The notes beneath the pieces were generated by a model, which was not told where the DNA came from, searched no databases, and was given only the letters and a program-made list of their open reading frames with translations. Positions 1-10,193 of a stretch of 34,927 nucleotides of DNA are shown here, piece after piece. The position numbers and the translations under genes were made by a program. Numbering within the stretch: position 1 is the first letter of the stretch; every line of letters begins with the position of its first letter. The stretch comes from Pseudomonadota bacterium (GTDB taxonomy: Bacteria > Myxococcota_A > UBA9042 > GCA-2863065), in assembly GCA_947498315.1 (NCBI GenBank), contig CANMLD010000019.1, positions 1 to 34,927 on the forward strand, written 5' to 3'.

Positions 1-68
1 GACCCACCGAAACGGGGTTACCCGCACCGTGACTTTCCGCCGTGACGAGGCTTGCGGCGAGCTCACGA

Positions 69-199
69 GCTTCGGCTGAGCGCCGATAGGCGCGTACTCG
101 AGCGACGAAGGCGGGCTGCATCGCCCGCCCTTGGGCGAGATCAACTCGATGCTAGAAAATTGCCGGTGGACGCCAATCTGAGTTTTGTCCGACACACTG
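69..199 (+). repeat. 131-bp dispersed repeat, copy A (inverted relative to copy B at 34766-34896)
   Basis: Ungapped alignment to the reverse complement of 34766-34896 with about 8 mismatches in 131 bp; contains hairpins GCGCC-GATA-GGCGC (80-93) and GGCGGGC-TGCATC-GCCCGCC (110-129). Confidence 0.93.
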
Positions 200-296
200 C
201 GCCCGGGCGTCTCTATTCCATCTTCTTCGAAGATGGACACGCTGCCGCAACGCCGGGCCACTTCTTTTCGAAGCTAGACTCGGGTAGAAGACGGAG

Positions 297-1382
297 ATGC
301 GTTTCGCCTTCAAGTCGCTGCTCGTCCTTGTGCTCGCCTGTGCCGAGCCGGAGACCTTCGATCCCGACGTCTCGTCGGCCTACAAGAGTCTGGTCGACGC
401 CGTCCGCGCCAAGGATGGAACCAAGCTCTGGGAGATGACGCCCGACTCTGCGCGGAAGACTCTGAAGGAGCTCTATCTGGAAATCAGCGACGTCGTCTCG
501 GCTGCGAGTGCGGGATACCCGGAAGTAGACCGGGTTTCAGCCCTCGCGAGCCTCGGAGCGAGCCTCGTCGAGGGCGCCCGTGACGAACGTGACTTCTTCC
601 TGGCGCTCCTCGACTTCGGTCGGGTGAAGTTCGATGCGGCTGCCGACGCCGGAATGGCAGTCGAGTCGCTCACCGTGCAAGGAGATGAGGCCAGCCTTAC
701 CACTCGCGCCGGGGAAGTCTTCCGCTTCGTGAAGGAAGGTGGCGTTTGGAAATCGACTGCCATTCAAGTCCAGTTGGACCTCAATCCGACCTTCAAACGC
801 CTTCGAGCTAACCTCGCCGTCGCCCGCTCCAACCTCGCGAGCTGGGACAAGGCAGCTCAAGAGACGACGGACCGCAGCAAGCCCGAAGGTGCATTCAATG
901 TGTTCTTCGAGTCGGTCAAACGTGGTGCGCGAGTCATGGTCTACGAGCTCCTCAGCCCGGCGTCTCGGGAGCCCATCAAGAAGGCGGTCGTGTCCCTGAA
1001 GGAGTACCAAGCGGCGCTCGAGAAGCGCTTTCCAGCGCTCCCGGCGAGGCAAGCACTCCTCGCGGAACGTAAGTTCGCGTGGACTGAGCGGGTCGGCGAT
1101 GAGAAGGCGTTCTTCGCGGCGCTGTGGGACACGGGCGCGCTCGCTGCCGATCTTCCGATCGGCTCGACCGCCGCCATCGATAAGGTGAAGAGCCAAGGGC
1201 CCGAGAAGGCCCTCATTGATGTGAAGCTCGACGGCAACAGACGCACGTTCGTCATGACACGCGACGACACGAAGCGCTGGGGCTACGCGGGACTCGAGGC
1301 GACGCTCGAGCGTGAAGGCCTTCGCCGCGTCGAGGCTGAGATGCGGCATTTGGACGCCCTCCCCACCCCTCCTGCACCATAG
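297..1382 (+). CDS. putative lipoprotein of unknown function
   Basis: 361 aa ORF with N-terminal MRFAFKSLLVLVLAC lipobox-like signal; antisense ORFs look spurious. Confidence 0.75.
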   Translation: MRFAFKSLLVLVLACAEPETFDPDVSSAYKSLVDAVRAKDGTKLWEMTPDSARKTLKELYLEISDVVSAASAGYPEVDRVSALASLGASLVEGARDERDFFLALLDFGRVKFDAAADAGMAVESLTVQGDEASLTTRAGEVFRFVKEGGVWKSTAIQVQLDLNPTFKRLRANLAVARSNLASWDKAAQETTDRSKPEGAFNVFFESVKRGARVMVYELLSPASREPIKKAVVSLKEYQAALEKRFPALPARQALLAERKFAWTERVGDEKAFFAALWDTGALAADLPIGSTAAIDKVKSQGPEKALIDVKLDGNRRTFVMTRDDTKRWGYAGLEATLEREGLRRVEAEMRHLDALPTPPAP

Positions 1383-1527
1383 AGGGCGAACGGTGGCGCC
1401 GCTGGCCGAACAATGACAGCGCGCGTTTGAGTTGTTAAGGTCCCCCTGGAGGTCACTCGTGTGACCACGGCATTCACCCCTTCACGTCGCCGGATCCGAA
1501 GTGACCCGAAAGCTAGAGCGGAGACAC

Positions 1528-2037
1528 ATGCCCATAGTAGACAGATCTGAAGGACGAACGACCTCGTCATGGCGCTCGCTGCTCATCGCGGGCCTTTTGG
1601 CCCTGGCGCTAGGCTGCGGCCGACAAGAGCCCGCGCCCACCGACGTCGCTCGCTCGTTCGCAGTCGCCATCGACCGACTCGCGTCGGGGGCCGATGGCGC
1701 GGCGCTCTCTGCCTACGGCCTCCTCTCGCCGGAGAGCCAGGCCACCTTCATCGAGCAGGCCATGCGGACCAACGACGCGCTGCCGCCCAACTTGCCCCGA
1801 CTCGAACCCCACCAGCTGTTGCGTGTGCGGCGCTCCCACGTTGGCCCTCAGGACGAGTTCGTGGAGGTGGAGCGTAGCGACGCCCGCGCTGTCGTCGAGA
1901 TTCGCCGCGGAGATAAGAGCACTCGCTTAGAGCTCGTGAAGCAGCCCGGCGGGTGGAGGATCTCGCTGCTAGCGCCGATCCCGACGTCGCCGTCCGAACT
2001 CCCTCCGAAACCGCGCCAGGAAGGCGAAGCGGGTTAA
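1528..2037 (+). CDS. putative lipoprotein of unknown function
   Basis: SLLIAGLLALALGCG lipobox; ATG at 1528 preceded by GGAG (listed ORF begins with upstream GTG at 1501). Confidence 0.7.
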   Translation: MPIVDRSEGRTTSSWRSLLIAGLLALALGCGRQEPAPTDVARSFAVAIDRLASGADGAALSAYGLLSPESQATFIEQAMRTNDALPPNLPRLEPHQLLRVRRSHVGPQDEFVEVERSDARAVVEIRRGDKSTRLELVKQPGGWRISLLAPIPTSPSELPPKPRQEGEAG

Positions 2038-2046
2038 GCCGACCTC

Positions 2047-2955
2047 ATGAGCGACACCAACTTCCACAAGACGCGATGGCTCTACAAGCGAGATGGCCGC
2101 GACGTTGGTCCATTCCGTCCGCATGAGCTGAAAGACCTTCTGAAGCAGAAAGCCCTTACCGAGACGACTCAGGTGCGTGAGCTGACGTCGACGGAATGGC
2201 GGGTGCTGCAGAGCGTCCCGGGCTTCGCCGACCTCATCCGGGCCGCGGCTACCGAGCTCGAGCGACACGCGGAGGACCGAAAGGCCTCGAAACAGAGGGT
2301 GATCCCGTGGGTCGCCATCTCGAGCGCGATCCTGATCCTAGGCGGCGTCGGCGGTTACTTCGGCTGGCAATACATGCGAGAGAAGCAGCCGCTGTCGACG
2401 AGCGGGATCCCGACCGACCTGCTCCGAACGCTCGACCTTCAGACATTGCCAGAGCGCGCGTATCTCGACACTCGCGGCCCAATTCAATGGGCTGAAGAGA
2501 AGGTCGCCTTGCGCGAAGTCAAGGCGGGCGCGACGGCAACCAAGCCGAAGCGGAGGCCGGTCGCCGCCCAGAGCGCTCCTGGCGAAGCTCGAGCGGTCGG
2601 TGCCGACGACCTCGCTGACGACCCCGCTGCGGTGCAGGAGATCGACTTCTCCGCCACAGCCGACGAGGGGCGGGAGCTCGGGCCCGGAGAGTTGGCGATG
2701 GTTCGACAGAGCGCCATCTCGAAGCTCCTCGGATGCGCCCAAGCCGAAGCCGAACGCAGCGAGACCTTCAATGGGACGACCGTCCAATTTAGCCTGCTCC
2801 CGACGGGTTCGATCGGCAACATCAAGCTTGGCCAGAACGGTGCCAACTCAGCGGCGTTCGGCGCCTGCGCGCGGGGGGCGCTCGCCGGGATCTCCGTCAA
2901 ACCGTTTGGCGGCGGCGCCGAGGTCATCCGGGTCCCGCTCAAGATCGGGCGCTGA
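2047..2955 (+). CDS. GYF_2-like domain / AgmX-type membrane protein
   Basis: N-terminal WLYKRDGRDVGPFRPHELKDLL (GYF_2-like), central TM helix, C-terminal region resembling the AgmX/TonB-C style tail. Confidence 0.7.
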   Translation: MSDTNFHKTRWLYKRDGRDVGPFRPHELKDLLKQKALTETTQVRELTSTEWRVLQSVPGFADLIRAAATELERHAEDRKASKQRVIPWVAISSAILILGGVGGYFGWQYMREKQPLSTSGIPTDLLRTLDLQTLPERAYLDTRGPIQWAEEKVALREVKAGATATKPKRRPVAAQSAPGEARAVGADDLADDPAAVQEIDFSATADEGRELGPGELAMVRQSAISKLLGCAQAEAERSETFNGTTVQFSLLPTGSIGNIKLGQNGANSAAFGACARGALAGISVKPFGGGAEVIRVPLKIGR

Positions 2956-3723
2956 CGACGCTGCCTCAGGGGGGGCCACCTTCGGAATCGGCCACTTGAG
3001 CTTCGTCACCCCTGGCGTCCCGTAGTCGCCTCCCGAGAGCCGCTCCGTCGCGCTCTTCCAACCGCTTGGCACATCATGCTCGCGAAGACGCGTCGCCTCC
3101 AGAGACCGGCCCGGCCGTGCCTTTGGGAATGCATCGTCTGTGGGGTAGATGAGGTCGATGATCGCGTCCCCACAAGGATCGTCGAGCCGGATCCGATCGG
3201 ACTCGTTCGACAGGTGGAAGCCCTCGTAGCGGTAGTCCACTTGCACACCGCCATTGAGCCTTCCGTCGAACTCGAGACCAAGGACGATACTGGCGCCGGC
3301 CGGTATGACGAGGCCTCCCGACACTCGGATGAGGTGAGAGTCGCGACGCCCATCGGTGAGGCGCCAGCCGTCGAGATCGACCGACTTGGGCCCGGGGTTG
3401 GTGAGCTCGATCCACTCGCCGGCTCCGTCAGGGACGCGCTTTGGATCAGCCATGAACTCCGTGAGGCGAACCACCTTGCCGCAGCGCTCGCGGTCCGACG
3501 TCGGGCTCGTTACTGGGACGGACTTGTGGTGGGCTTTGGCAGGTGGCGTCGCGGACGAGGGGTGGCCGACGACAGTGCGACGGTCTGCCAGACCGCCCAG
3601 ATCGTCAACCAGCGGGAAAGGCGGGGACGCGTCCCCTTCGCCAGGGTCAGCGGGCAACTCCGGACCGAGTCGAGAGCACCCGAGATGAACGGACACGAAG
3701 ACGAGTAGAGCAATATCGAGCAT
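2848..3723 (-). CDS. lamin-tail-domain (LTD) lipoprotein
   Basis: MLDIALLVFVSVHLGC lipobox; VRLTEFMADPKRVPDGAGEWIELTNPGPKSVDLDGWRLTD is LTD-like; 3' end overlaps the convergent gene by 108 bp. Confidence 0.75.
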   Translation of the reverse strand: MLDIALLVFVSVHLGCSRLGPELPADPGEGDASPPFPLVDDLGGLADRRTVVGHPSSATPPAKAHHKSVPVTSPTSDRERCGKVVRLTEFMADPKRVPDGAGEWIELTNPGPKSVDLDGWRLTDGRRDSHLIRVSGGLVIPAGASIVLGLEFDGRLNGGVQVDYRYEGFHLSNESDRIRLDDPCGDAIIDLIYPTDDAFPKARPGRSLEATRLREHDVPSGWKSATERLSGGDYGTPGVTKLKWPIPKVAPPEAASSAPDLERDPDDLGAAAKRFDGDPGERPPRAGAERR

Positions 3724-3817
3724 GAGAGCCTCCTGGCGACCCGCTTTTCACTCGGCATGCCAACTCATCATGTTCTTTAGTTACAAGCACTTGAATTCGC
3801 GCACTGTCCCAGGTGGC

Positions 3818-3853
3818 GTCCGATTTTCGGACAGGACTGTTCGATTTCGGGAC
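3818..3853. promoter_or_regulatory. two tandem 15-bp near-palindromes 21 bp apart upstream of the LTD gene
   Basis: GTCCGATTTTCGGAC (3818-3832) and GTTCGATTTCGGGAC (3839-3853). Confidence 0.45.
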
Positions 3854-3881
3854 TACGCCGTAAAATTAGCTGCGAGTCGTT

Positions 3882-4148
3882 TCACTCGAGAATGCGGAGC
3901 TCAGGACGCTTGCCGTACTTGCGCGCGGCGTTGCTCAACAAGGTCCGGAGAGCAAGCGCCATGGCGCCCTCGCGACCGATGACCTTACCGACGTCCCCTC
4001 GCGCCACGGCGACTTCGATGACCACGAGTCCACCGGACTCGAGTACGCCGGTTCTCACATCGGACTCGGCGTCGACGATGGCGCGAACCATCACGCCTAC
4101 CAGCTCAGCGAGCACGGGACCGGCGTCGGGGACGGGTGGCAGCGGCAT
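3882..4148 (-). CDS. khpA: KH-domain RNA-binding protein (KhpA/YlqC-like)
   Basis: 88 aa with VAVARGDVGKVIGREGAMALALRTLLSNAARKYGKRPELRILE, a KH GxxG (GREG) motif. Confidence 0.8.
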   Translation of the reverse strand: MPLPPVPDAGPVLAELVGVMVRAIVDAESDVRTGVLESGGLVVIEVAVARGDVGKVIGREGAMALALRTLLSNAARKYGKRPELRILE

Positions 4149-4476
4149 GGAAGTACGATAGACCTTCCATGCGCTCGAACCAATCCCGCTCCTAAACTGA
4201 ACGCAGTTGCCCGGCAGTCGTCGACGGCAGCGCGTCTGGTAGCGGCGGTCAAACTCATCTAGACGGCTGAGGATCCACGCGCATGACGAAGCGACCCATG
4301 CCGAGCAAACACGTCGCCGAGAACCGGATCGTATTGCGATGCAAGTATGCTGACTCTAAAGCGCTTCGATGATAGAAGCCCGTTCCACGGCGAGGGAGTG
4401 GTCCCGGCTGGAGCAGTCGGGGCGTACCGTCCCAGGTCCGCACCGTGTGGGAGCGACCCGTTGAGGAGGCCCGGAC

Positions 4477-6087
4477 GTGAGAATCGGAGTACCGCGAGAG
4501 TCGCTGTCCGGAGAGACCCGGGTGGCTGTCGCGCCAGACACTGTGAAGACACTGCTGAAGCAGGGCTTCTCGGTCGTGATCGAAGCGGGGGCCGGCGTCC
4601 TCGCCAGCTTCCCTGACGCGCACTACGAAGCCATCGGGGCGACCGTCGGCACTCGCGATGAGGTTTGGGCATCCCCGATCGTCGTCAAGCTCCACGCGCC
4701 CCGAGCGCTCGATGATGTTGGCGAGACTCACGAAGCTGACCTACTGCAGACAGGGAGCACCCTCATCAGCTTCCTCTACCCAGCACAGAACGCGCCACTC
4801 GTAGAGCGCCTCGCGAAGCGTGGTGTCACCGTACTCGCGATGGACCAAGTGCCTCGAATCAGCCGCGCCCAGAAGCTGGATGCACTGAGCTCCATGGCCA
4901 ACATCGCCGGCTATCGCGCGGTCCTCGAAGCAGCGAGCCACTACGGCAGCTTCTTCACTGGACAGGTAACGGCAGCGGGCCGCACGCACCCCGCGAAGGT
5001 GCTCATCATCGGTGCCGGCGTCGCGGGACTAGCCGCTGTCGGCGCTGCGCGGGGTCTCGGGGCCATCGTTCGAGCGTTCGACACGCGTTCCGCGGCGCGA
5101 GAGCAGGTGCAGAGCCTCGGCGCCGAGTTCCTCGAGATTACGATTCAGGAGTCCGGGGACGGTCAAGGCGGCTACGCCAAAGAGATGAGCTCCGAGTTCA
5201 TCGCCGCCGAGATGGCCCTGTTCAGGACTCAGGCCAGAGAGGTCGACGTCGTCATCACGACGGCGCTCATTCCGGGCCGCCCTGCGCCAAAGCTGTGGCT
5301 AGCCGACATGGTCGCCCTCATGAAGCCGGGGAGCGTCATCGTGGATCTCGCGGCGCGACAGGGCGGCAACTGCGAGCTCACGGTGCCCGGCGAGGTCGTC
5401 GTGCGGCACGGCGTCACTATCATCGGCCACCACGATCTCGCGACCCGCCTACCAGGGACCGCTAGTCAGCTCTACGGTAACAACGTCGCTCATCTACTCG
5501 ACGACATGGGGAAAGCCGCCGGCTTTCATATCGATGAGTCGGACGTAGTCGTCCGAGGAGCGTTGGTCCTGAACCAAGGCGAGCTGAGATACCCTCCGCC
5601 TCCGCTCCCCTCCCCAGTCGCCGCGAAACCGACCCCGGCCCCCCGGAAGGTCGAGCCGCCCGTCGAAAAGTCTGCGCAGGAACACCGGCACGAGATCGCT
5701 GCACGGAAGGAGACGCCGCGCCGTTCGTTCATCTACGAAGCCATCGCTATGATCTTGCTGGCGATTTGGGTCTACATGAAGGTCACGATGGACGGCTCCA
5801 TCAACCCGGCGACGCGTGACTTCCTGAACCACGCTACGGTCTTCGTGCTCGCCTGCTTCGTCGGGTGGCAGGTTGTCTGGAATGTCGCTCCAGCGCTCCA
5901 CACGCCGCTAATGAGCGTCACGAACGCCATCAGCGGAATCATCATCGTAGGCGGCATGCTGCAAGCAAAAGGGGCGCTCTTCGAACCGGCGACTCTCCTC
6001 GGCGGGCTTGCCGTGCTGCTCGCCACCATCAACATCGCAGGCGGATTCGTCGTGACCGAGCGCATGTTGCGGATGTTCAGGAGGTAG
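4477..6087 (+). CDS. pntA: NAD(P) transhydrogenase subunit alpha (alpha1-alpha2 fused)
   Basis: [60 protein letters not shown] start after GAGGAGG; C-terminal TM helices. Confidence 0.95.
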   Translation: MRIGVPRESLSGETRVAVAPDTVKTLLKQGFSVVIEAGAGVLASFPDAHYEAIGATVGTRDEVWASPIVVKLHAPRALDDVGETHEADLLQTGSTLISFLYPAQNAPLVERLAKRGVTVLAMDQVPRISRAQKLDALSSMANIAGYRAVLEAASHYGSFFTGQVTAAGRTHPAKVLIIGAGVAGLAAVGAARGLGAIVRAFDTRSAAREQVQSLGAEFLEITIQESGDGQGGYAKEMSSEFIAAEMALFRTQAREVDVVITTALIPGRPAPKLWLADMVALMKPGSVIVDLAARQGGNCELTVPGEVVVRHGVTIIGHHDLATRLPGTASQLYGNNVAHLLDDMGKAAGFHIDESDVVVRGALVLNQGELRYPPPPLPSPVAAKPTPAPRKVEPPVEKSAQEHRHEIAARKETPRRSFIYEAIAMILLAIWVYMKVTMDGSINPATRDFLNHATVFVLACFVGWQVVWNVAPALHTPLMSVTNAISGIIIVGGMLQAKGALFEPATLLGGLAVLLATINIAGGFVVTERMLRMFRR

Positions 6088-6093
6088 GCCCCA

Positions 6094-7494
6094 ATGGAAC
6101 ATCTACTCCTCTCGGTCGCCTACATCACCTCGGCGATCCTCTTCATCCTCAGCCTGCGCGGTCTCTCGAGCCAGGTCTCGGCGCGTCAGGGCAACCTGTA
6201 TGGCGTCGCTGGCATGATCATCGCCCTCGTGGCGACGACGCTCACCGATGCCGTCCAAGTCTACTCCATCCTCGCGCTCGGCATTGGTGGCGGATCAGTG
6301 CTCGGCATCGTCCTAGCGCGTCGCGTCGCGATGACAGCGATGCCCGAGCTCGTCGCGCTGCTCCACAGCTTCGTCGGCGCGGCGGCTGTCCTCGTCGGCA
6401 TTGCGAGCTACCTCGGAGATCAGGGCGACCACTCTCGCACTATCCTGCTCGTCGAGATCGGTATCGATGTCTTCATCGGTTCGATCACCTTCACCGGGTC
6501 CATCGTGGCCTATCTGAAGCTCAAGGGCTCACTTTCGGGGAGGGCGCTGCTGCTTCCCGCTCGGCACGTCCTGAACCTCACGCTGGTCTTCACATGTGTG
6601 GCGTTCATGGTGCCCTTCGTGAAGGCCGACGGCACCTCTGGGCTGTGGGCCCTCCTTGGCGTGACGGCGCTTGCCTCTGTTCTCGGCGTGCATCTCGTTG
6701 CCGCCATCGGGGGCGGCGACATGCCGGTCGTCGTCTCGATGCTCAACTCCTACTCCGGTTGGACCGCGTCGGCGGCTGGCTTCATGCTCTCCAACGACCT
6801 GCTCATCATCACCGGTGCCCTCGTAGGCTCGAGCGGCGCAATCCTCTCTGCGATCATGTGCAAGGCCATGAATAGGTCGATTTGGAGCGTCATCTTCGGT
6901 GGTTTTGGCAATACCCCGCCCGCCGGCAGCGGGGCGGCGACAGTCATCGAAGGGAGCATGCAGGAGATCTCCCTCGATGCGACGGTGGACGCGCTGCTCG
7001 CTGCCCGAGAGGTGGTCGTGGTGCCTGGCTACGGCATGGCGGTCGCCCGCGCCCAGCACGCGGTCCACGAGATGACGCGTCTTCTCGGCGCACGAAAGAC
7101 TCGGGTGCGTTTCGCCATTCACCCGGTGGCGGGCCGACTCCCCGGGCACATGAACGTCCTCCTCGCCGAAGCCAACGTCCCCTACGACCTCGTGCTCGAG
7201 ATGGATGAGATCAATGAGGACCTCAGCAAGACCGACGTGGTGCTCGTGCTCGGCGCGAACGACATCGTGAACCCGAGCGCCGAGACCGACCCCAGTAGCC
7301 CCATCGCTGGCATGCCAGTTCTACGGGTATGGAACGCGGCGCTCACCGTGGTCAGCAAACGCGGAAAGTCAGCCGGGTACGCCGGGGTCGACAACCCGCT
7401 CTTCTATATGGACAAGACGCGCATGCTCTTCGGAGACGCGCGTGAACGAATGGAAGCGCTCGTCGCGGCGCTACGGTCGCGTATTACGGAATAG
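6094..7494 (+). CDS. pntB: NAD(P) transhydrogenase subunit beta
   Basis: Multi-TM N-terminus; GYGMAVARAQHAVHEM...RFAIHPVAGRLPGHMNVLLAEANVPYDLVLEMDEIN...DVVLVLGANDIVNP. Confidence 0.96.
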   Translation: MEHLLLSVAYITSAILFILSLRGLSSQVSARQGNLYGVAGMIIALVATTLTDAVQVYSILALGIGGGSVLGIVLARRVAMTAMPELVALLHSFVGAAAVLVGIASYLGDQGDHSRTILLVEIGIDVFIGSITFTGSIVAYLKLKGSLSGRALLLPARHVLNLTLVFTCVAFMVPFVKADGTSGLWALLGVTALASVLGVHLVAAIGGGDMPVVVSMLNSYSGWTASAAGFMLSNDLLIITGALVGSSGAILSAIMCKAMNRSIWSVIFGGFGNTPPAGSGAATVIEGSMQEISLDATVDALLAAREVVVVPGYGMAVARAQHAVHEMTRLLGARKTRVRFAIHPVAGRLPGHMNVLLAEANVPYDLVLEMDEINEDLSKTDVVLVLGANDIVNPSAETDPSSPIAGMPVLRVWNAALTVVSKRGKSAGYAGVDNPLFYMDKTRMLFGDARERMEALVAALRSRITE

Positions 7495-7569
7495 GCCCAC
7501 GCCGCGACGTCGCACGTCGCATCCGCCCGAACTGCACGCTCTGCACTACCGGTGCCTGCCACGGACCCG

Positions 7570-8298
7570 TCAGAACCGCCAGAAGACGTCGATGACAGGC
7601 CAGATGCAGGGGTAGTCCCAGCTGTTCGGGCATGCGCTCACGACGCCAGCTTCGAGTTCGAGTGGGAAGTCGCCGTAGGCCACACCCGCCGCAAGATGGA
7701 GCGCTCCCCACGAGTGCACGTAGGCAAGGCTGGCGTTCACAGCCTTGATGGCGTAGATGCGGCCGAACTGGAACCCGCCCTGGAGTTGAAGCAGAGAGGA
7801 CGGCCCAATCACCCAGTCGATGACGAAGCTCCAGTCGAGGTCATCGTCGTCAGGTGCGAAGTCACGCTGGTAGCCAACCTTCCCTGTGAGCAGCCAGGAC
7901 CCGAGCGTCAGCGTCGAGCTGATCCCGATGTCGATGTGACCCGCCGGGCGACGAACGTCGGGGATGTCCACGCCGTCGGGCGACACCGCCACGGCCCCGC
8001 CGAACACGGCAGCGACGCGGATGGGCTCTTCGTCGTAGAACCGGAAACGAAAAGAACCGTTGGGCGCCAACAGAGCCCAGCTCACGGGATGGATGAAGAC
8101 GGTCAGCGAGTCATTGATCCCGTACGCGAGTGGCGACAAGACGCCGATGACTAGCTCGCCCTGCTCCAGCGTCTGAGCGGTGCCGAGGATGACCTCACCC
8201 GGCGGGTCGAAGCCGGCCAGAGCGGCATCGGCATGCACCAGGAGGCCCGCGAGCGTCGCACAGATACTGCTGAGCGCGACGCCCCCTCCGCGCTTCAT
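7570..8298 (-). CDS. predicted outer-membrane/beta-barrel-like protein
   Basis: Signal peptide and alternating hydrophobic strands; start codon overlaps the trmL stop (ATGA). Confidence 0.6.
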   Translation of the reverse strand: MKRGGGVALSSICATLAGLLVHADAALAGFDPPGEVILGTAQTLEQGELVIGVLSPLAYGINDSLTVFIHPVSWALLAPNGSFRFRFYDEEPIRVAAVFGGAVAVSPDGVDIPDVRRPAGHIDIGISSTLTLGSWLLTGKVGYQRDFAPDDDDLDWSFVIDWVIGPSSLLQLQGGFQFGRIYAIKAVNASLAYVHSWGALHLAAGVAYGDFPLELEAGVVSACPNSWDYPCIWPVIDVFWRF

Positions 8299-8741
8299 CG
8301 CGCCTGTCTCAAGACCTCGTAGAGCACGATGGAGACCGCGTTAGCGAGGTTCAAGCTGCGGATGTTCTCGCCATGAGGGACCTTCAAGAGGTCGTGCTTG
8401 TGTTGTTCGACGAGAGCCGTAGGGAGCCCGTCTGATTCACGGCCGAACACGAGCAAGTCCGCTGGGCCGTAGGTCACATCCCAGTAGGTCTTCTCTGCCC
8501 TAGCGCTGAAACAGAGCACGCGGCTCGTTGGGAACGAAGCGAGCACGTCCTGCCACGAGTCGTGTACGGTCAACTTGATGAACGGCCAGTAGTCGAGGCC
8601 GGCGCGCTTCAAGTACTTGTCGTCGAGAGAGAAACCGAGGGGCTTCACGAGGTGAAGCTCGACGTCATGGCCAGCGCAGAGACGACCGACGTTCCCCGTG
8701 TTCTGCGGGATCTCGGGGTGAACGAGTACGACGCGGACCAT
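8295..8741 (-). CDS. trmL: tRNA (cytidine(34)-2'-O)-methyltransferase (SPOUT family)
   Basis: MVRVVLVHPEIPQNTGNVGRLCAG...LKRAGLDYWPF...LVFGRESDGLP...IRSLNLANAVSIVLYEVLRQ; ATG at 8741 overlaps the upstream stop (TGATG). Confidence 0.93.
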   Translation of the reverse strand: MVRVVLVHPEIPQNTGNVGRLCAGHDVELHLVKPLGFSLDDKYLKRAGLDYWPFIKLTVHDSWQDVLASFPTSRVLCFSARAEKTYWDVTYGPADLLVFGRESDGLPTALVEQHKHDLLKVPHGENIRSLNLANAVSIVLYEVLRQAR

Positions 8742-10186
8742 CAGGGCCCCTTCGCTCCCTCGAGCGGCAGTCCGTGACCGGGGGCCAAAAGACGTTCGCG
8801 ATAAGCGTCGAACTCGAAGCGAGTCGAGTGCTTCGGGTTGTGGCACGTCTTGCAGGAGCTCTCGGTCGGCGAGCGCTGAATGAGCGTGACGTCACCAGCC
8901 TCCGCATGGGCGCTGCCGGGCCCGTGACAGCTCTCACACTGCACGTCCTTGCGGCCCTCGAGGGCCTTCAGGGAGGAGCCGCCCGGACGCATGAAGCCGG
9001 TGACGTGGCAGGAGACACAGTACACGTCGAAGGTCTTTTTGTCCTTCTCGAGGGTCTCCCACGCCAGCGCGTGCTGGTCCTTCTCGTACCACGCCCTCGT
9101 CTCCTCGTGACACTCGAAACACTTGTCTACGCCGACGTAGGTTGGTTGCCCAGCCACGGCTGGGATGGGATCGCCGGCTGCGCTCATGTTCACGGCCTCG
9201 AGGTCCGCGTCGAAGCGGTCCATGATCGCGGCGACGGCCGCGTCGCGTGGGAGATCCCAGTTCACGGGCGTGAGCGTGTAGCGGAGCTGACCGCCTGTTG
9301 CAGGTGGCGCCTCTGGGTCGTAGACCGAAAGCCCCCCACCCGACAGGTCGATGTCGATACGGCCGACCTGCCCACCCTGGACGAAGGATTGAAGGACGAA
9401 GGTCGGGCGCGCTTCGGGTCCTATCGTCTCCACCTCGTCCGTGACCACCGCTTCAAGGCCCTGGCCAGCAGCGACCATGACGTCGACGCCGAGCCCACCC
9501 CGAGCCAGGCGTTTGGCCGAACGTAGGCCAAGGGAGCTGAGCGCGATGACGACTTGGGCGCCGCGCCCACGTAGCGCCGCAGACTCGGCCTGTGCCGCCA
9601 CGAGAGGGTCGGTCGCGCCCGCCGCACCGCCTGGAACGAGTCCGATGATGCCGACTTTGAGCGGACCGGCGTCGAGGAGCAGCGACCGCTTCACGTGGGC
9701 TCCCCACGGTGCATTCGGCGGTGCATTGGTGACGATGACTGGCACCGACAGCTTGGGGATCGCTTCAGCGAGCCACTCTGGCTGCTGAAGGTCGTTCGGG
9801 CCCAGACCAACTGCGTCTACACGCATTGAGGTGAGCGAGTCAGCGAACGCCACGAGTCGACGGTCTATCTGAGCGCGGAGAATGTCGGGGATCCCTTCAT
9901 CGTCGAGGAGCAGGTCGCCTGCGTGGAGCACGAGCCCGGTCGGGGCAGCCTCGCGAGCCATGCGTAGCACTTCGGCGACCCGGTCGAGGCCACCCCGGCG
10001 CAAGTCAGGCGAACAACCGCAGGGTTTCAGGGTGCCCCGCAAGTCTGCGAATACGAAGAGGGTGCCCTTCGGGTCGGTCTTGGGTGCGGGGTCGAGGGGG
10101 CCAGTACGGCCACAGGAGCTCGCAGCGACGCCGATCAAGAAAAGCAGAGCCAGTGCTCCCCGCCGGATTGGAGGTCGGGCGCCCAT
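8741..10186 (-). CDS. lipoprotein: degenerate 5'-nucleotidase/metallophosphatase-like domain fused to tetrahaem cytochrome c554-like domain
   Basis: Lipobox VAASSC; FADLRGTLKPCGCSPDLRRGGLDRVAEVL...HAGDLLLDD; four CxxCH motifs (CFECH, CVSCH, CESCH, CKTCH). Confidence 0.85.
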   Translation of the reverse strand: MGARPPIRRGALALLFLIGVAASSCGRTGPLDPAPKTDPKGTLFVFADLRGTLKPCGCSPDLRRGGLDRVAEVLRMAREAAPTGLVLHAGDLLLDDEGIPDILRAQIDRRLVAFADSLTSMRVDAVGLGPNDLQQPEWLAEAIPKLSVPVIVTNAPPNAPWGAHVKRSLLLDAGPLKVGIIGLVPGGAAGATDPLVAAQAESAALRGRGAQVVIALSSLGLRSAKRLARGGLGVDVMVAAGQGLEAVVTDEVETIGPEARPTFVLQSFVQGGQVGRIDIDLSGGGLSVYDPEAPPATGGQLRYTLTPVNWDLPRDAAVAAIMDRFDADLEAVNMSAAGDPIPAVAGQPTYVGVDKCFECHEETRAWYEKDQHALAWETLEKDKKTFDVYCVSCHVTGFMRPGGSSLKALEGRKDVQCESCHGPGSAHAEAGDVTLIQRSPTESSCKTCHNPKHSTRFEFDAYRERLLAPGHGLPLEGAKGP

Positions 10187-10193
10187 GGACTGA

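Noticed and set aside
3748-3763. Firm sigma54 promoter call for the lamin-tail gene
   Set aside because: The near-invariant GC of the -12 element is GA here; kept only as a weak part of the paired-palindrome finding.
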